From: Sediminibacillus dalangtanensis | GTDB taxonomy: Bacteria; Bacillota; Bacilli; Bacillales; Amphibacillaceae | Direction: 5' to 3' | DNA length: 64,000 nt | Assembly (NCBI RefSeq): GCF_017792025.1 | Contig: NZ_CP046956.1 | Location: 2,666,001 to 2,730,000, forward strand | Shown here: positions 25,975 to 38,616 of the stretch, in pieces | How positions within the stretch are numbered: the first letter of the stretch is position 1 | Layout of the letters: every line of letters starts with the position of its first letter | Position numbers and translations under genes: made by a program | Notes under the pieces: generated by a model | Database searches by the model: none | The model's input: the letters and a program-made list of their open reading frames with translations, nothing else | Told to the model about the DNA's origin: nothing

Positions 25975-27375
25975 TCACTTGGAAGCCACTTTTTTCCTTA
26001 ACGTATCGGCCAATAAGTCACGCAAAAATTCCGGCATGAAAAACTGCTTATTTTCCGCTTTTGCAATTCCCGGTAGCAATCGACCGAATGTAAACGTATC
26101 AGCGGTTGCCACTTTATACGGTTTATCCATATCCAGAGGACTGCCGTTCACTTCTACATAATCAACACGTTCTTGGCCATCTGCTAACTTACTGGTCGTC
26201 ACAGAGGCACCTGCAAAGACCATCCGGCCGATTATTTCGCCACGAAAGCCAAAACCTTTCAATTTCAATTCCGTAAATTGCTTGGTAAAAGAAGCACGGA
26301 TGACTTCAAGCAATTCATCTCCCTGTAGTGTGACGAGACACGGATTGATTGGATGTGGGCAAATCCGATGAATATCGCCGTACGTCACGTCCCCTTTTTC
26401 AAATCTATCCAGCAGAAGTCCGGCATTCAGCATCGCGCATTCTGCTCCCGTCCACTCCTTCAACGTTTCGACAAGTTGTTTCATAATAAATGTTTCCTTG
26501 AACCAACCAAATTCCAATGGTTTCTCCAGCGTGGTTACCGTTTCCCCCAATAAATCATTCGCCCGATTCTGATAAGCAATCAGCTTTTGCTCCGTCTCCT
26601 CGTCCTTTGGGAGATTATCGGTACTGCTCGCGTAGGCTTCTTTTCGAATCAGTTTCCGCTGTTCTTGGTCCCATGTCAAAATCACTTCCCCAACAAACTT
26701 TCCATGTTTCCCTGCTGCAGTAAGAAGTGTTTCATTTATATACTCGCCATCACGAAAAAGATGATGGGTATGTCCTCCGATAATAACATCAATCTGCGGA
26801 TAACGTCTCGCTATTTCCTCATCATCTGTGATGCCAAGATGGGAAAGGAACACAATGATGTCTGCCTGTTCGGCCAATTCGGGAAGATATTTCTCCATAA
26901 TCGAGAATGGATTGGCGACACTCCAGCCGAGCAGATTATAGAAATCATTAAAGGGAGCCGTCAGTCCGATGAAACCGATCCGGACCCCATTTTCCGTGGT
27001 GGCATAGGAGACTGGCTTCAACCAGTCTGGCTGAACCCCATCTATGCTGATCAGATTTGCACACAGTAATTGAAAATCTGCCTGATCATATAGATGAAAT
27101 AAATCTTCATGATCAAGTGTGATGCCCTCGTTATTTCCCAAAGTGGCAAGATGATAACCTGCATCGTTCATTAGCTGTACATTGGCTTTTCCCTTCATTG
27201 CTTCTGCAATTGGATGGGATCGATCGACATGGTCGCCGATATCAATCAGCCAGTATGACTGGCCGTTACGTTCTCTCACTTCTTTTTCTTCATTGAAATG
27301 GCCAATGATTTGCGGCAAGTTCTCAAAGTGACTGTGTAAGTCGTTTGTATAATAAAGGAAAATTTTTTCTTCCAT
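25975..27375 (-). CDS. yunD: YunD, metallophosphoesterase/5'-nucleotidase
   Basis: This 466-residue protein (B. subtilis YunD 462) has an N-terminal calcineurin-like domain with the dinuclear metal motifs NDLHSHF, IGDHVD, LGNNEG and GGHTHH, then a C-terminal 5'-nucleotidase domain including LNAGLLLD. There is no signal peptide, so it is probably cytoplasmic, unlike periplasmic UshA. The ATG with AGGAGATTTTAAG before it is chosen. It starts 11 bases after the yunE stop. Confidence 0.88.
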   Translation of the reverse strand: MEEKIFLYYTNDLHSHFENLPQIIGHFNEEKEVRERNGQSYWLIDIGDHVDRSHPIAEAMKGKANVQLMNDAGYHLATLGNNEGITLDHEDLFHLYDQADFQLLCANLISIDGVQPDWLKPVSYATTENGVRIGFIGLTAPFNDFYNLLGWSVANPFSIMEKYLPELAEQADIIVFLSHLGITDDEEIARRYPQIDVIIGGHTHHLFRDGEYINETLLTAAGKHGKFVGEVILTWDQEQRKLIRKEAYASSTDNLPKDEETEQKLIAYQNRANDLLGETVTTLEKPLEFGWFKETFIMKQLVETLKEWTGAECAMLNAGLLLDRFEKGDVTYGDIHRICPHPINPCLVTLQGDELLEVIRASFTKQFTELKLKGFGFRGEIIGRMVFAGASVTTSKLADGQERVDYVEVNGSPLDMDKPYKVATADTFTFGRLLPGIAKAENKQFFMPEFLRDLLADTLRKKVASK

Positions 27376-27386
27376 CTTAAAATCTC

Positions 27387-28208
27387 CTATCCAATACCTT
27401 GTAAAATTAATCGAAAACCGATTACCACCAACAATATTCTCAGTATCCATTCCACCGTTTTTCCTTTAAGCAATTGATTGACCTTTGCACCAAGTGTACC
27501 ACCGATCCAGGCACCTGGTATAAACAACCACACATACTGCCAAGGTACATGTCCCAGCACAATATGAGTTGAAGAACTAATCAAGCTTAAGAATAATATC
27601 ATGAACATGGATGTCGCCGTCGCTATATGCGGCGGGAAACCGAATAAAAGAATCATTGCCGGCACGATCAAAGAGCCGCCTCCAATCCCAAACATACCTG
27701 ACAATATGCCTACCGCAAAAGCAATGGAAACAGCAGCTGCCAGGGAGTAGGTATAGGAAAACTTTTCCCCGTCGATAATAACCGTTCTGTCTACGCCTTT
27801 ACTGTGGACTGGCTTACCAACAATAGGTTCTTTCTTTTTGATAAAAAACATAGCCGATAACACTATCATCAGTAGTCCTAAGTATAACGAAAAGGCATCT
27901 TCCGAGATAAACTGATTAAGCCATGAGCCAAGTACACCGCCTGGTATTGCTCCGGATAAGAAAATCCTCCCACTGCGATAATCGACTCTCCCCTTCTTCA
28001 TATATGCTATGCTGGATGACAATCCTGTAAAAACCATTACCAGCAACGAAATGCCGACAATATTTTGCGGCGCTGCCCAGCTGAAACTATCTAACAGCTG
28101 ACTGAGCAGCAAAAGGCTTGGAACAAGAATGATTCCTCCTCCCAACCCAGCAATACTCCCGACGAACGCTGTCAAAAACCCGATTAAAACACTTAAAACG
28201 TAAACCAC
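27387..28208 (-). CDS. yunE: YunE, TauE/SafE family membrane permease
   Basis: This 273-residue protein has eight predicted membrane helices and the duplicated GGG motif of the family (GLGGGIILVPSLL and FGIGGGSLIVPAMI). Members export sulfite, sulfonates or other organic anions; the substrate here is unknown. A GTG start follows AAGGGA at 8 bases. It is the first gene of the yunE-yunD-yunC operon. Confidence 0.87.
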   Translation of the reverse strand: MVYVLSVLIGFLTAFVGSIAGLGGGIILVPSLLLLSQLLDSFSWAAPQNIVGISLLVMVFTGLSSSIAYMKKGRVDYRSGRIFLSGAIPGGVLGSWLNQFISEDAFSLYLGLLMIVLSAMFFIKKKEPIVGKPVHSKGVDRTVIIDGEKFSYTYSLAAAVSIAFAVGILSGMFGIGGGSLIVPAMILLFGFPPHIATATSMFMILFLSLISSSTHIVLGHVPWQYVWLFIPGAWIGGTLGAKVNQLLKGKTVEWILRILLVVIGFRLILQGIG

Positions 28209-28403
28209 AGTCTGATTCCCTTCTATCTGTTAAAGTTATGTATGATAATCCAGCAAGCTTGTCCATGTTTTGCATGCTATACCCTTATGTTTACCCGGTG
28301 TGGCTCGCCTGTAAAAGAGGAAAATAGTCATAGAAAGTCTTTAGTAGAAAATAGAACAACGTTAGTACCATAACACAGTCTTTTCTGTTTTGCTTTACTA
28401 TGA

Positions 28404-28433
28404 AAAAAGGGCCCTATTCCAGGGCCCTTTTAT
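28404..28433 (-). terminator. terminator of the suf operon
   Basis: AAAAGGGCCC pairs with GGGCCCTTTT, followed on the minus strand by a run of Ts, 20 bases beyond the sufB stop. Confidence 0.9.
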
Positions 28434-28453
28434 TATTACATTAAATTTTTCAA

Positions 28454-29851
28454 TTATCCAATAGAACCTTCCATTTCGAACTTGATCAGGCGGTTCATTT
28501 CCACTGCATATTCCATCGGCAGTTCTTTCGTAAATGGCTCGATGAAGCCCATGACGATCATTTCTGTCGCTTCTTCTTCAGAAATACCACGACTCATCAG
28601 ATAGAACAACTGCTCTTCTGATACTTTGGAAACTTTCGCCTCGTGCTCCAACGAAATATTTTCATTCAAGATCTCGTTGTACGGGATGGTATCGGAAGTT
28701 GACTTATTGTCCATAATCAACGTATCACATTCAATATTGGCCCGGGCACCTTCTGCTTTCCGTCCAAATTGAACGATACCGCGATAGGTTACTTTACCGC
28801 CATGCTTGGAGATCGATTTTGAAACAATGGTGGACGACGTATTCGGAGCAAGGTGATGCATTTTTGCCCCGGCGTCCTGATGCTGGCCTTTCCCGGCCAA
28901 CGCAATAGACAAGGTCATGCCACGGGCGCCTTGCCCTTTCAGGATGACTGCAGGATATTTCATCGTCAGCTTCGAACCAAGGTTTCCGTCAATCCATTCC
29001 ATGGTAGCATTTTCGTCACAAATCGAACGCTTGGTAACCAGGTTATAAACGTTGTTCGCCCAGTTTTGAATGGTAGTGTAACGACAGTAAGCATCTTTCT
29101 TAACAAAGATTTCAACGACTGCACTATGCAGGGAATTCGTTGTATAAACAGGTGCTGTACAACCCTCTACGTAATGAACGGAAGCACCTTCATCTACAAT
29201 GATCAGGGTTCTTTCGAATTGCCCCATGTTTTCCGAATTGATCCGGAAATATGCCTGAAGCGGTGTGTCCGTTTTTACGCCTTTTGGCACATAAATAAAG
29301 GAACCACCGGACCACACGGCAGAGTTAAGTGCCGCAAACTTGTTATCAGAAGGCGGAATAACTTTTCCGAAGTACTCCTTGAACAAGTCCTCGTTTTCTT
29401 TTAATGCGGTATCGGTGTCTTTAAAGACGATACCCATTTCTTCCAAGTCTTCCTGAAGACTATGATAAACAACTTCTGATTCGTACTGGGCAGAAACACC
29501 TGCGAGATACTTCTGTTCTGCTTCCGGAATTCCCAATTTATCGAAAGTATTTTTAATTTCCTCTGGTACTTCATCCCAGGAACGTTCGGATTTCTCAGAA
29601 GGCTTTACATAATACGTGATCTCATCGAAATCCAGTTCCGACAAATCGCCGCCCCATTGTGGCATTGGCTTTTTATAAAATTGCTCGAGAGCTTTCAGTC
29701 TGAAGTCGAGCATCCATTGTGGTTCGTCTTTTTGACGGGAAATTTCTTCAACGACCCGTTTTGTCAGGCCTCTTTCCGTGCGGAAAATCGAAATATCCTT
29801 GTCATGGAACCCATACTTGTAATCTTCAATTTCGGGCGCTTTTTTCGCCAT
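28454..29851 (-). CDS. sufB: Fe-S cluster assembly protein SufB
   Basis: This 465-residue core subunit of the SufBCD scaffold, where Fe-S clusters are built, has the typical C-terminal beta-helix with [20 protein letters not shown] and the RGIS-EEAT ending. It is homologous to SufD in the same operon. The ATG is preceded by a GGAGG site. It is the last gene of sufC-sufD-sufS-sufU-sufB, the standard Bacillus order. Confidence 0.96.
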   Translation of the reverse strand: MAKKAPEIEDYKYGFHDKDISIFRTERGLTKRVVEEISRQKDEPQWMLDFRLKALEQFYKKPMPQWGGDLSELDFDEITYYVKPSEKSERSWDEVPEEIKNTFDKLGIPEAEQKYLAGVSAQYESEVVYHSLQEDLEEMGIVFKDTDTALKENEDLFKEYFGKVIPPSDNKFAALNSAVWSGGSFIYVPKGVKTDTPLQAYFRINSENMGQFERTLIIVDEGASVHYVEGCTAPVYTTNSLHSAVVEIFVKKDAYCRYTTIQNWANNVYNLVTKRSICDENATMEWIDGNLGSKLTMKYPAVILKGQGARGMTLSIALAGKGQHQDAGAKMHHLAPNTSSTIVSKSISKHGGKVTYRGIVQFGRKAEGARANIECDTLIMDNKSTSDTIPYNEILNENISLEHEAKVSKVSEEQLFYLMSRGISEEEATEMIVMGFIEPFTKELPMEYAVEMNRLIKFEMEGSIG

Positions 29852-29894
29852 GTCGAAAACCTCCTATTAGGTAATTATCTTCCAAAAGTTGTTT

Positions 29895-32849
<2,955 letters not shown>

Positions 32850-32866
32850 GGTACCCCTCCTTCCTG

Positions 32867-33652
32867 TTACGCTTCTTGCCCTACAGTTTCATCTTCAATG
32901 CCTAATTCTTCTTTAATCCACTCATATCCTTCTGCTTCCAAACGCTGTGCAAGCTCAGGACCGCCGGATTTAACCACTCTTCCCTGCATCATCACGTGAA
33001 CTTTATCCGGTGTGATGTAGTTCAGCAGTCTTTGATAGTGCGTGATAATCAAACACCCGAAGTTATCATCACGAAGTTTGTTGATTCCTTTGGAAACAAC
33101 CTTCAGAGCGTCAATATCCAAACCGGAGTCGATTTCATCAAGGATTGCAATTTCCGGTTTTATCATCATTAATTGAAGAATTTCATTACGTTTTTTCTCA
33201 CCGCCGGAAAAACCTTCATTCAGATAACGCTGCGCCATGTTTTTATCCATTTCCAAGTAATCCATTGCTTCGTCCATCTCTTTGATAAACTTCATCAAGG
33301 AAATTTCGTCGCCTTCTTCACGACGCGCATTGATGGAAGAACGAAGAAAATCAGAATTTGTTACACCACTGATTTCGCTTGGGTATTGCATCGCCAAAAA
33401 CAAACCAGCTTTAGCTCGTTCATCGACTTCCATTTCTAGTACGTCTTCCCCATCGAGAAGAACAGACCCCTGGGTGATTTCGTATTTTGGATGTCCCATT
33501 ATAGCGGAAGCCAGCGTTGATTTACCAGTTCCGTTAGGACCCATCACAGCGTGGAATTCGCCACCCTTAATTGTCAAATTAACTCCCTTAAGTATTTCCT
33601 GGTCTTCAATCGATACATGAAGATCCTTTATTTCCAATGTTGAACCTGCCAT
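32867..33652 (-). CDS. sufC: SufC ATPase
   Basis: This 261-residue ABC-type ATPase energises the SufBCD scaffold. Walker A GPNGTGKST is at residues 38-46, the signature FSGGEKKR near 148-155, and Walker B leads to DEIDSGLD. It is the first gene of the suf operon, with a GGAGGT site before the ATG. Confidence 0.97.
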   Translation of the reverse strand: MAGSTLEIKDLHVSIEDQEILKGVNLTIKGGEFHAVMGPNGTGKSTLASAIMGHPKYEITQGSVLLDGEDVLEMEVDERAKAGLFLAMQYPSEISGVTNSDFLRSSINARREEGDEISLMKFIKEMDEAMDYLEMDKNMAQRYLNEGFSGGEKKRNEILQLMMIKPEIAILDEIDSGLDIDALKVVSKGINKLRDDNFGCLIITHYQRLLNYITPDKVHVMMQGRVVKSGGPELAQRLEAEGYEWIKEELGIEDETVGQEA

Positions 33653-33724
33653 AACAATACCTCCAGTTACTCTTTATTAATGCTGGAATGGATTTACATC
33701 CATTCTCAATTTATTCTCATTACA

Positions 33725-33753
33725 ATCTTATATCATTTCGAATCTATTATCAA
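33725..33753 (-). promoter_or_regulatory. candidate promoter of the suf operon
   Basis: On the minus strand TTGATA and TAAGAT are 17 bases apart, about 70 bases upstream of sufC. Confidence 0.6.
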
Positions 33754-33837
33754 CATTTTCAAATTTTCGATTAGCTAATGCCCAACAACCGTTAACTTCT
33801 CGTATTTATGCCCATCGCTCTATCTATAATGTAACAT

Positions 33838-33874
33838 AAATCCCCTGCCGCCAAAAACAAGCAGCAGGGGATTT
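33838..33874 (-). terminator. terminator after the small gene at 33907
   Basis: AAATCCCCTGC pairs with GCAGGGGATTT. It lies beyond the stop codon of the small gene and upstream of the suf promoter. Confidence 0.75.
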
Positions 33875-33906
33875 AGCCTTAATTTTTATTTGTTTCCACC
33901 GTTATA

Positions 33907-34101
33907 TTATCGATGGACTTGCCGTTCAACTTCAGCGACAACACGGCGGCTCTGCCGATAGCTGTCTTCTCTTTCTTTTTCAACCTCGAGTCTCTTGTCA
34001 AGCTTTCTTCCATACTCCGCATAACCAATTCCATGGTTCTGCTGCATGGCCTTCTCCATCTCTGAGGTATAATTCAGACCTATACCACTGTCTGTGATAA
34101 T
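33907..34101 (-). CDS. small unknown protein, possible ATT start
   Basis: The frame encodes up to 64 residues: an N-terminal ITDSGIGLNYTSEMEKAM segment and a charged helical C-terminus (KREDSY-like, RQSRRVVAEVERQVHR). A sigma-A promoter (34143-34171) and a terminator frame it as its own transcription unit. No ATG, GTG or TTG lies near the ribosome site; AAAGGA is 7 bases before an ATT, so a rare ATT start is suggested. The alternative is the ATG at 34059 (50 residues) with no clear ribosome site. I recognise no family. Confidence 0.55.
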   Translation of the reverse strand: MITDSGIGLNYTSEMEKAMQQNHGIGYAEYGRKLDKRLEVEKEREDSYRQSRRVVAEVERQVHR

Positions 34102-34142
34102 GAATCCTTCCTTTCGGTGTTGTTATATTTTCTAACAATCAA

Positions 34143-34171
34143 ATTGTATCACGGATTCATTACCCTTCCAA
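34143..34171 (-). promoter_or_regulatory. sigma-A promoter of the small gene
   Basis: On the minus strand TTGGAA and TACAAT are spaced by exactly 17 bases, with transcription expected to start near 34136. Confidence 0.65.
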
Positions 34172-34290
34172 AACGGCAAATAAACAGGAAAATACTTTTC
34201 TGCACTGCTATGTTCCGCCATACATGGCATAAATCATCCAACTTCAATAATGTTGGGGATTTCTGCTGATTCCGGCTGTTTTCAGAAAAA

Positions 34291-35148
34291 TCAATCTGCC
34301 GGAGTAGCTGCTGGGACAATCGCTCCATCATAATTCTCACTGATGAAATTTTGGATTTCTTCTGATTGCAATACTTCAACCAGCTTATTTAGTGCTTCAT
34401 TATCTTTATCCTCTGAACGGACTACTACCTGATTGACATATGGAGACTCTTCGCCTTCCATAAAAATGGCATCTTCCGTTGGTACTAAGCCCGCTTCTAA
34501 TGCATAATTGGTGTTGATCGCAACTAGTGTATCTTCTTCTGACTCATACATTTCAGGTAGCGTAGCAGCATCCACGTCCGGTGAAAAAGTCAAATTCTTT
34601 GGATTTTCCACAATGTCGTCCGTTGTGGCACTAACTTTGTCTACACTTTCATCCAGTTTAATCAAGCCGTTTGCTTCAAACAGGCTGAGAATACGTCCAT
34701 GGTCGGCTACAGAACGGCTGATGATCACTTCTGTTCCTTCTGGTATCTCATCGATGCTGGAGATGTTCTTGGAGTATACACCCATCGGCTCGACATGAAC
34801 ACCGCCTAGGCTGACAAAGTCATATCCGAATTCGTTAATCTGATCTTGCAAATATGGCTTATGCTGAAAATAGTTGGCATCGATTTCGCCATCCTCTAAA
34901 TCCTGGTTAGGTAAGACATAGTCCTGGTATTCTTCAATCGTAAGGGTAACACCTTGCTCTTCCAGCAATGGTTTTGCTTGTTCCAATATTTCTGCGTGAG
35001 GCGTACTGGATGCCCCTACTTTGATTTCTGCTGTTTCGCTTCCCTCACCAGATGTACTTTCACCCGATTCACCTTCATCCGAGCTGCCGCAAGCAGCCAA
35101 CACTGCAAGGATTGCAGCAGTTAGTAACAAAAATAAGTACTTTTTCAT
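34291..35148 (-). CDS. metQ: methionine ABC transporter substrate-binding lipoprotein
   Basis: This 285-residue NlpA-family protein has a lipoprotein signal ending LAACGSS (Cys about residue 20), then a Ser/Glu/Gly linker and the binding domain with GASSTPHAEIL and YFQHKPYL. It captures methionine outside the membrane for MetNP. It is the last gene of metN-metP-metQ. Confidence 0.94.
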   Translation of the reverse strand: MKKYLFLLLTAAILAVLAACGSSDEGESGESTSGEGSETAEIKVGASSTPHAEILEQAKPLLEEQGVTLTIEEYQDYVLPNQDLEDGEIDANYFQHKPYLQDQINEFGYDFVSLGGVHVEPMGVYSKNISSIDEIPEGTEVIISRSVADHGRILSLFEANGLIKLDESVDKVSATTDDIVENPKNLTFSPDVDAATLPEMYESEEDTLVAINTNYALEAGLVPTEDAIFMEGEESPYVNQVVVRSEDKDNEALNKLVEVLQSEEIQNFISENYDGAIVPAATPAD

Positions 35149-35243
35149 GAGTTCATTTCTCCTTTTTTGGTTATAATTTTGACCATTTCCACCTGCGGTA
35201 TTGCTACGTTCCGCTACAGGATAACTGTATAATGGAAATTGCC

Positions 35244-35912
35244 TTATCTTTTATCTAATTTATTTGCGATATAATCGCCGATAAATTGAAAAATAAATAC
35301 AATTATTACGATTAATACGGTACAGACAAACACCACGTCAAAATCGTGCCGTTGAAAACCGTAAAAGTACGCAAAGTCCCCAAGTCCCCCGGCGCCAATC
35401 ACTCCGGCAACAGCCGTATAACCGATTAAAGCAATTGCTGTTACGGTAATCCCGGATACCAGAGCAGGTATTGATTCCGGAATCAGAACCTTGAAAATGA
35501 TCGTGTGCGTTTTTGCTCCCATCGCTTTTGCAGCTTCCACTACACCTTTATCTACTTCCTTCAGGCCGATTTCCACCAACCTTGCATAGAACGGTGCAGA
35601 ACCGATAATCAATGCGGGCAAAGCCGCTTTCGGACCACGAATCGTGCCGATAAGAAAATCCGTGAACGGGAAAAGCAATAAAATTAAAATAATAAAAGGA
35701 ATTGCCCGAAAAATATTAACTAGTCCCGCAGCCAGGAAGTTCAGTATTTTATTCTGCCACAAACCACCTTTGGCTGTAAGAAATAACAGAAGTCCCAGCA
35801 AGATTCCCAGAACGACCGTTCCTGCGAGAGATATCAATGTCATATAGAATGTTTCACCGATCGCTGTCCAAATATCCTCCATTTTCACGTTTGGAAAAAG
35901 TTCACTCAGCAT
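35244..35912 (-). CDS. metP: methionine ABC transporter permease
   Basis: This 222-residue permease, the B. subtilis MetP length, has five membrane helices and the EAA loop EVDKGVVEAAKAMGAKTHTI. The ATG CTG start overlapping the metN stop is chosen because GGAGGTG lies 7 bases before it; earlier in-frame Mets fall inside metN. Confidence 0.94.
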   Translation of the reverse strand: MLSELFPNVKMEDIWTAIGETFYMTLISLAGTVVLGILLGLLLFLTAKGGLWQNKILNFLAAGLVNIFRAIPFIILILLLFPFTDFLIGTIRGPKAALPALIIGSAPFYARLVEIGLKEVDKGVVEAAKAMGAKTHTIIFKVLIPESIPALVSGITVTAIALIGYTAVAGVIGAGGLGDFAYFYGFQRHDFDVVFVCTVLIVIIVFIFQFIGDYIANKLDKR

Positions 35913-36927
35913 CTGCATCCACCTCCACTTCAACAGAGGTAGTTTTAATAAAGGCAATCGCTCTTGCTATCTCCTCGTCAGAGCCATCCATATGGACAAA
36001 CAAGGTTCCATATGCCCCTTTTTGTGTTTGAGTTATTTTACCCTGAAGAATATTGACAGCCACATCAAACTGCTTTGACACCTGGCTTATCAACGCCTGA
36101 TTGGTTGTTTCCCCAACAAAATGAAGCCTGGCGACTTTCCCGCTCTGATAATTTTCCAGTAAATGGAGCGACTCTTCTTGATCCTTGTCCCCCATGACCT
36201 GCTCCACAAACCGCTTGGTTACCGGCTGTTGCGGATGCAGAAAAACATCCAACACATCGCCTTGCTCTGCTACTCTGCCAGACTCCATCACAGCGACTCG
36301 GTGGCAAATCTTGCGAATGACATGCATCTCGTGTGTAATCAAAATAATGGTTAATCCTAATTTTTCATTAATATCCACAAGCAACCGCAAAATGGCATCT
36401 GTCGTATCCGGGTCAAGCGCCGATGTGGCTTCATCACATAACAGCACCTTTGGATTATTGGCCAACGCTCTGGCAATACCGACCCGCTGTTTTTGCCCCC
36501 CGCTTAATTGGGAAGGATAGGCATCCTCTCTTCCTTTAAGTCCGACTAATTCTATCAGTTCATCTACCCTGGCTCTCCTTTTTCCCTTCGGAATACCTGC
36601 TATTTCCAGAGGAAAAGCAATATTGTCACGAACGGTACGGGACCAGAGTAAGTTGAAATGTTGAAAAATCATTCCTATTTCCTGGCGTGATTTACGCAGC
36701 TGTTGCTTTCTCATTGCGGAAATTTCTTTCCCATCAATATAGATTTGTCCTTCAGTCGGATCTTCCAGCCGATTAAGCAGTCGGATGAAGGTGCTTTTAC
36801 CAGCACCGCTGTAGCCGATCACTCCGAATATTTCACCTTTGCTTACTTCCAAGTTGAGATTATCGACAGCGAGGACATCCTGATGCTTGGCCGGATAAAC
36901 TTTTTTCAAGCCTTTAATTGTGATCAA
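35902..36927 (-). CDS. metN: methionine ABC transporter ATPase
   Basis: This 341-residue protein has Walker A GYSGAGKST, the LSGGQKQR signature and a C-terminal NIL (ACT-like) domain (about 265-341) through which MetN is regulated by methionine in other bacteria. The TTG start has GAGGAGG upstream. The operon is controlled by a SAM-I riboswitch. Confidence 0.95.
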   Translation of the reverse strand: MITIKGLKKVYPAKHQDVLAVDNLNLEVSKGEIFGVIGYSGAGKSTFIRLLNRLEDPTEGQIYIDGKEISAMRKQQLRKSRQEIGMIFQHFNLLWSRTVRDNIAFPLEIAGIPKGKRRARVDELIELVGLKGREDAYPSQLSGGQKQRVGIARALANNPKVLLCDEATSALDPDTTDAILRLLVDINEKLGLTIILITHEMHVIRKICHRVAVMESGRVAEQGDVLDVFLHPQQPVTKRFVEQVMGDKDQEESLHLLENYQSGKVARLHFVGETTNQALISQVSKQFDVAVNILQGKITQTQKGAYGTLFVHMDGSDEEIARAIAFIKTTSVEVEVDADAE

Positions 36928-36984
36928 CTTTCTTCCTCCTCAGCAGTACTTGCCGAACTACCTAATATATCTTTAGCGGGCATT

Positions 36985-37157
36985 AAAAAACGCCTTTCCG
37001 TTCACAAGAGAACAGAAAGACGCAGTAATACTACTTTCACGTTCTCTCATCTGCCAAAGCTCGTTGCTTCGCAGGAATTGGCACCATTTTAACCAGTAAA
37101 CTGGTTAACGGTTGCCGGGCTTCAAAGGGCCAGTCCCTCCACCTCTCTTGATAAGAG
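36985..37157 (-). promoter_or_regulatory. SAM-I riboswitch (S box) upstream of metNPQ
   Basis: The minus strand shows the S-box blocks in order: CTTATCAAGAGAGGTGGAGG, GGCCCTTTGAAGCCCGGCAAC, GGTGCCAATTCC and GATGAGAG. The aptamer spans 37044-37157. A terminator hairpin with T6 follows at 36985-37023. High SAM should end transcription before metN. The rest of the 36.93-37.33 kb gap holds only the promoter area. Confidence 0.95.
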
Positions 37158-37326
37158 ATTGCTATATTTAATTAGGTCGTTCCTTAAGCGCTAAATAGGA
37201 TTTTAGCATCAGGACAGTAGGGTGTCAAGCTAATTCATTAATAAGAAGTGCAATAATCGTTTTCCAATTTCAGGTATGATAGGATGATGAATGAGAATAA
37301 CATACAGAGAAGTAAGGAGTGGTGGG

Positions 37327-37743
37327 ATGAAAGCCCCGATTTTTGAGCTTCCGATATTGAATTCGGACAAGACCTATCAACTGAAAAAAGATCTAGGCAA
37401 GGTTATCGTGCTTACCTTCTGGGCATCCTGGTGCCCTGACTGTGCAGCAGATTTACCCAAAAAGGAACAGCTATATAAAACCATCAATAAAAAGGATGTA
37501 GAAATGCTGACTATAAATGTGACCGGGAGAGAGCGTTCGCCGGATGAAGCAGAGGCATTTCATAAGAATTTTCTGCAGCAGCCCACCTTGGCCGATGAAG
37601 GGACAAACGTTTACGATATGTACCGCTGTCAAGGAGTTCCCACTACTGTCATCATTGACAAGCAGGGCAATATTGCGGATAAGTTTGGTGACAAAGCCCC
37701 TTTTTTGTCCATCGTCGAAGCACTGGGCAGACAACTTGATTAA
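37327..37743 (+). CDS. cytoplasmic thioredoxin-like protein (TlpA/ResA type)
   Basis: This 138-residue thioredoxin-fold protein has the redox motif WCPDC (C36, C39) and GVPTTVIID with the cis-proline. There is no signal peptide or membrane anchor, unlike ResA or StoA, so it is probably a cytosolic thiol oxidoreductase or peroxidase-like protein. The ATG with AAGGAG 7 bases upstream is chosen over one 12 codons earlier. It converges with yusD. Confidence 0.85.
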   Translation: MKAPIFELPILNSDKTYQLKKDLGKVIVLTFWASWCPDCAADLPKKEQLYKTINKKDVEMLTINVTGRERSPDEAEAFHKNFLQQPTLADEGTNVYDMYRCQGVPTTVIIDKQGNIADKFGDKAPFLSIVEALGRQLD

Positions 37744-38066
37744 GGTAAGTAAAGTAGTGTTTCAAAGAGCAAACAGTCCCTGTACCTTCCCTTCCAGGAG
37801 GCAAGGTCAGCAGGAAACGCAGTCAACTTCCGCTCTCCGTTAAACAGTTTCTCCGCTATGTCCTTCTTTACGTCCAGTCGTAAAGATACAGCAGACGAGC
37901 TTTGCGGTTCAGCATGTAGTTCAACCATACCAGAATGAATTTCTACCCAAGCAGAGTAATCCTCCACGGTCACAATTATGCCCAAGTTCTTTCGCTCATA
38001 CAGATGCGACAAATCATCGCGATTTTCCAGGCGTCGTTTCCACTCAACCAAAAGTTGTTCTGACAA
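37740..38066 (-). CDS. yusD: YusD-like SCP2-domain protein
   Basis: This 108-residue protein begins SEQLLVEWKRRLENRDDLSH and continues with the SCP2/sterol-carrier-like strands VEIHSGMVELHAE. Its function is unknown, with lipid binding possible. The TTG start is chosen because AGGGAGG lies 8 bases upstream; a longer frame extends 52 codons upstream without support. It overlaps the end of the thioredoxin-like gene by 4 bases on the opposite strand. Confidence 0.7.
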   Translation of the reverse strand: MSEQLLVEWKRRLENRDDLSHLYERKNLGIIVTVEDYSAWVEIHSGMVELHAEPQSSSAVSLRLDVKKDIAEKLFNGERKLTAFPADLASWKGRYRDCLLFETLLYLP

Positions 38067-38193
38067 ATCTACCGCCTCCCTTTTAACAGTAGTTCGCCAT
38101 CCACTATGTAATTCCTGCAAATAGGAAAGGCACATTGGTTGGAGCGTAAGCATGTGCAATAAAGAGGCCGTGACAAAAGCATGGCCACCAAAG

Positions 38194-38236
38194 CAAAAAA
38201 ACGAACGAATCCTAAATACCAATCAAATTCGTTCGG
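38194..38236 (-). terminator. ACCGAACGA-family hairpin
   Basis: CGAACGAAT pairs with ATTCGTTCG; the minus strand runs into seven Ts. It would end transcription entering from 38.3-38.6 kb before yusD. That 38.25-38.57 kb stretch has no gene, only a degraded piece of element A near 38480-38520. Confidence 0.7.
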
Positions 38237-38576
38237 TTATATTTGGATATTCTCTTTTTATCCTGTTGTTTGATGCGTGCTTCGAATCGCTACGGCAAGA
38301 TACTTCGCTACGTTTTTGTGCTCTGATTTCCTCATGATCAAGGCAAGAATGAACCGTATTCTTCTATTGGCTGATAGGTATCTAAACAGTGAAGAAGACG
38401 AAAAATCTCCTGGTTTCCAGGCTGCTTTGCTTTCTATCCGTAACGGCAATAGGCAGAACTAGACAAAACGGTATCCTTTGCCAAGTTAGCTGAAGCCGTG
38501 CCCGCTGAAAGCGAAGTACCTTGCCGGAGTGGAAAATTGCACTTTTTTTATGAGAAGGGTAGGCTTTTTGCTCATC

Positions 38577-38613
38577 AAAAAAACCGAACGAATGGTGAAA
38601 TCGTTCGGTTTTC
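38577..38613 (-). terminator. terminator after yusE, ACCGAACGA family
   Basis: AACCGAACGA pairs with TCGTTCGGTT, followed by seven Ts on the minus strand, just past the yusE stop. Confidence 0.88.
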
Positions 38614-38616
38614 ATT

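Noticed and set aside
37740..38222. 160-residue version of yusD
   Set aside because: The upstream 52 codons read through the ribosome site and include unrelated hydrophobic sequence; the TTG at 38066 gives the family length.
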